Positions 5,815-6,016 of a stretch of 6,016 bases of DNA are shown piece by piece (position 1 is the first letter of the stretch; each line of letters opens with the position of its first letter). A program made the translations under genes and the position numbers. The notes under the pieces are model-generated. The model searched no databases. It was not told the origin of the DNA and saw nothing but the letters and a program-made list of their open reading frames with translations. Origin of the DNA: Bryobacteraceae bacterium (GTDB lineage Bacteria > Acidobacteriota > Terriglobia > Bryobacterales > Bryobacteraceae); assembly GCA_030044325.1 (NCBI GenBank), contig JASHWA010000127.1, positions 1 through 6,016 of the forward strand. Reading direction: 5' to 3'.

Positions 5815-6016
5815 GTGGACGCAGATCCGAAATTTCAATTGAGCCAGCCGCCTGAGCTGTTCGCCCGCCTCGATCAGGAGCCCGTTCCCGACGAGTACGG
5901 CGAATCCATCATCACGACCACGCTCGATAAAGCCATCAACTGGGCGCGCAAAAATTCCATCTGGCCGATGAGTTTCGGCTTGGCCTGCTGCGCCATCGAG
6001 ATGATGTCCATGATCG
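5815..6016 (+). CDS. nuoB: NADH-quinone oxidoreductase subunit B, partial (N-terminal 67 residues)
   Basis: NuoB is the peripheral-arm subunit of respiratory complex I that carries iron-sulfur cluster N2, the last carrier before quinone. The visible part includes TTTLDKAINWARKNSIWPMS (34-53) and FGLACCAIEMM (54-64), the hallmark of this subunit. Cys58 and Cys59 are the tandem cysteines that bind N2; the other two ligands lie past the right edge. The chosen start is GTG at 5815, giving a usual-length N-terminal tail with no in-frame ATG upstream. An ATG at 5807 is in another frame and gives only 11 codons. The gene is divergent from malQ and no nuoA precedes it, so it appears to be the first gene of its operon. 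Identity is very secure; the exact start is moderately secure. Confidence 0.93.
   Translation, partial: MDADPKFQLSQPPELFARLDQEPVPDEYGESIITTTLDKAINWARKNSIWPMSFGLACCAIEMMSMI

Noticed and set aside
5807..5842. 11-codon upstream ORF (ATG at 5807) overlapping nuoB
   Set aside because: It overlaps the -10 element and would not be transcribed if the start is near 5815; nothing supports translation.

Overview
The window is a high-GC bacterial chromosome segment with four clear genes plus the start of a fifth, and no sign of phage, insertion sequence, CRISPR, tRNA or rRNA. The gene types suggest an Acidobacteriota member of the Solibacter/Bryobacter kind: a secreted Tricorn-type protease with Gly/Arg-rich loops, a DUF4136 protein, a long-form MalQ and a NuoB. 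This assignment comes from remembered family resemblance, not from a search.

Layout. 1-2248 (minus) is the N-terminal 749 residues of a secreted Tricorn-like S41 peptidase; its catalytic end lies beyond the left edge. 2249-2512 is a divergent intergenic region. It holds a possible plus-strand promoter, two short hairpins, a terminator-like hairpin with a T5 tract, a 33-codon mini-ORF and the ribosome binding site of the next gene. 2513-3040 (plus) is an exported DUF4136 protein. 3061-3558 (plus) is a membrane-anchored lysozyme-fold protein of the glucosaminidase type, closely linked to it. 3555-about 5621 (minus) is malQ (4-alpha-glucanotransferase, GH77), which meets the previous gene tail to tail with a 4-base overlap of the two stop codons. 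About 5622-5814 is the divergent malQ/nuoB control region, with a 15-base direct repeat, two small hairpins and a good extended -10 element. 5815-6016 (plus) is the start of nuoB (complex I subunit B), cut by the right edge.

Functional reading. The genes do not form one pathway. The Tricorn-like protein probably degrades peptides in the envelope. The DUF4136/glucosaminidase pair looks like a small envelope or peptidoglycan-related operon. MalQ handles cytoplasmic malto-oligosaccharides or glycogen, and nuoB begins a respiratory operon. I found no obvious new defence or mobile system. The least explained parts are the two divergent intergenic regions: the leader with a terminator-like hairpin upstream of the DUF4136 gene, and the malQ/nuoB region, where malQ lacks an ATG start and nuoB may be leaderless.
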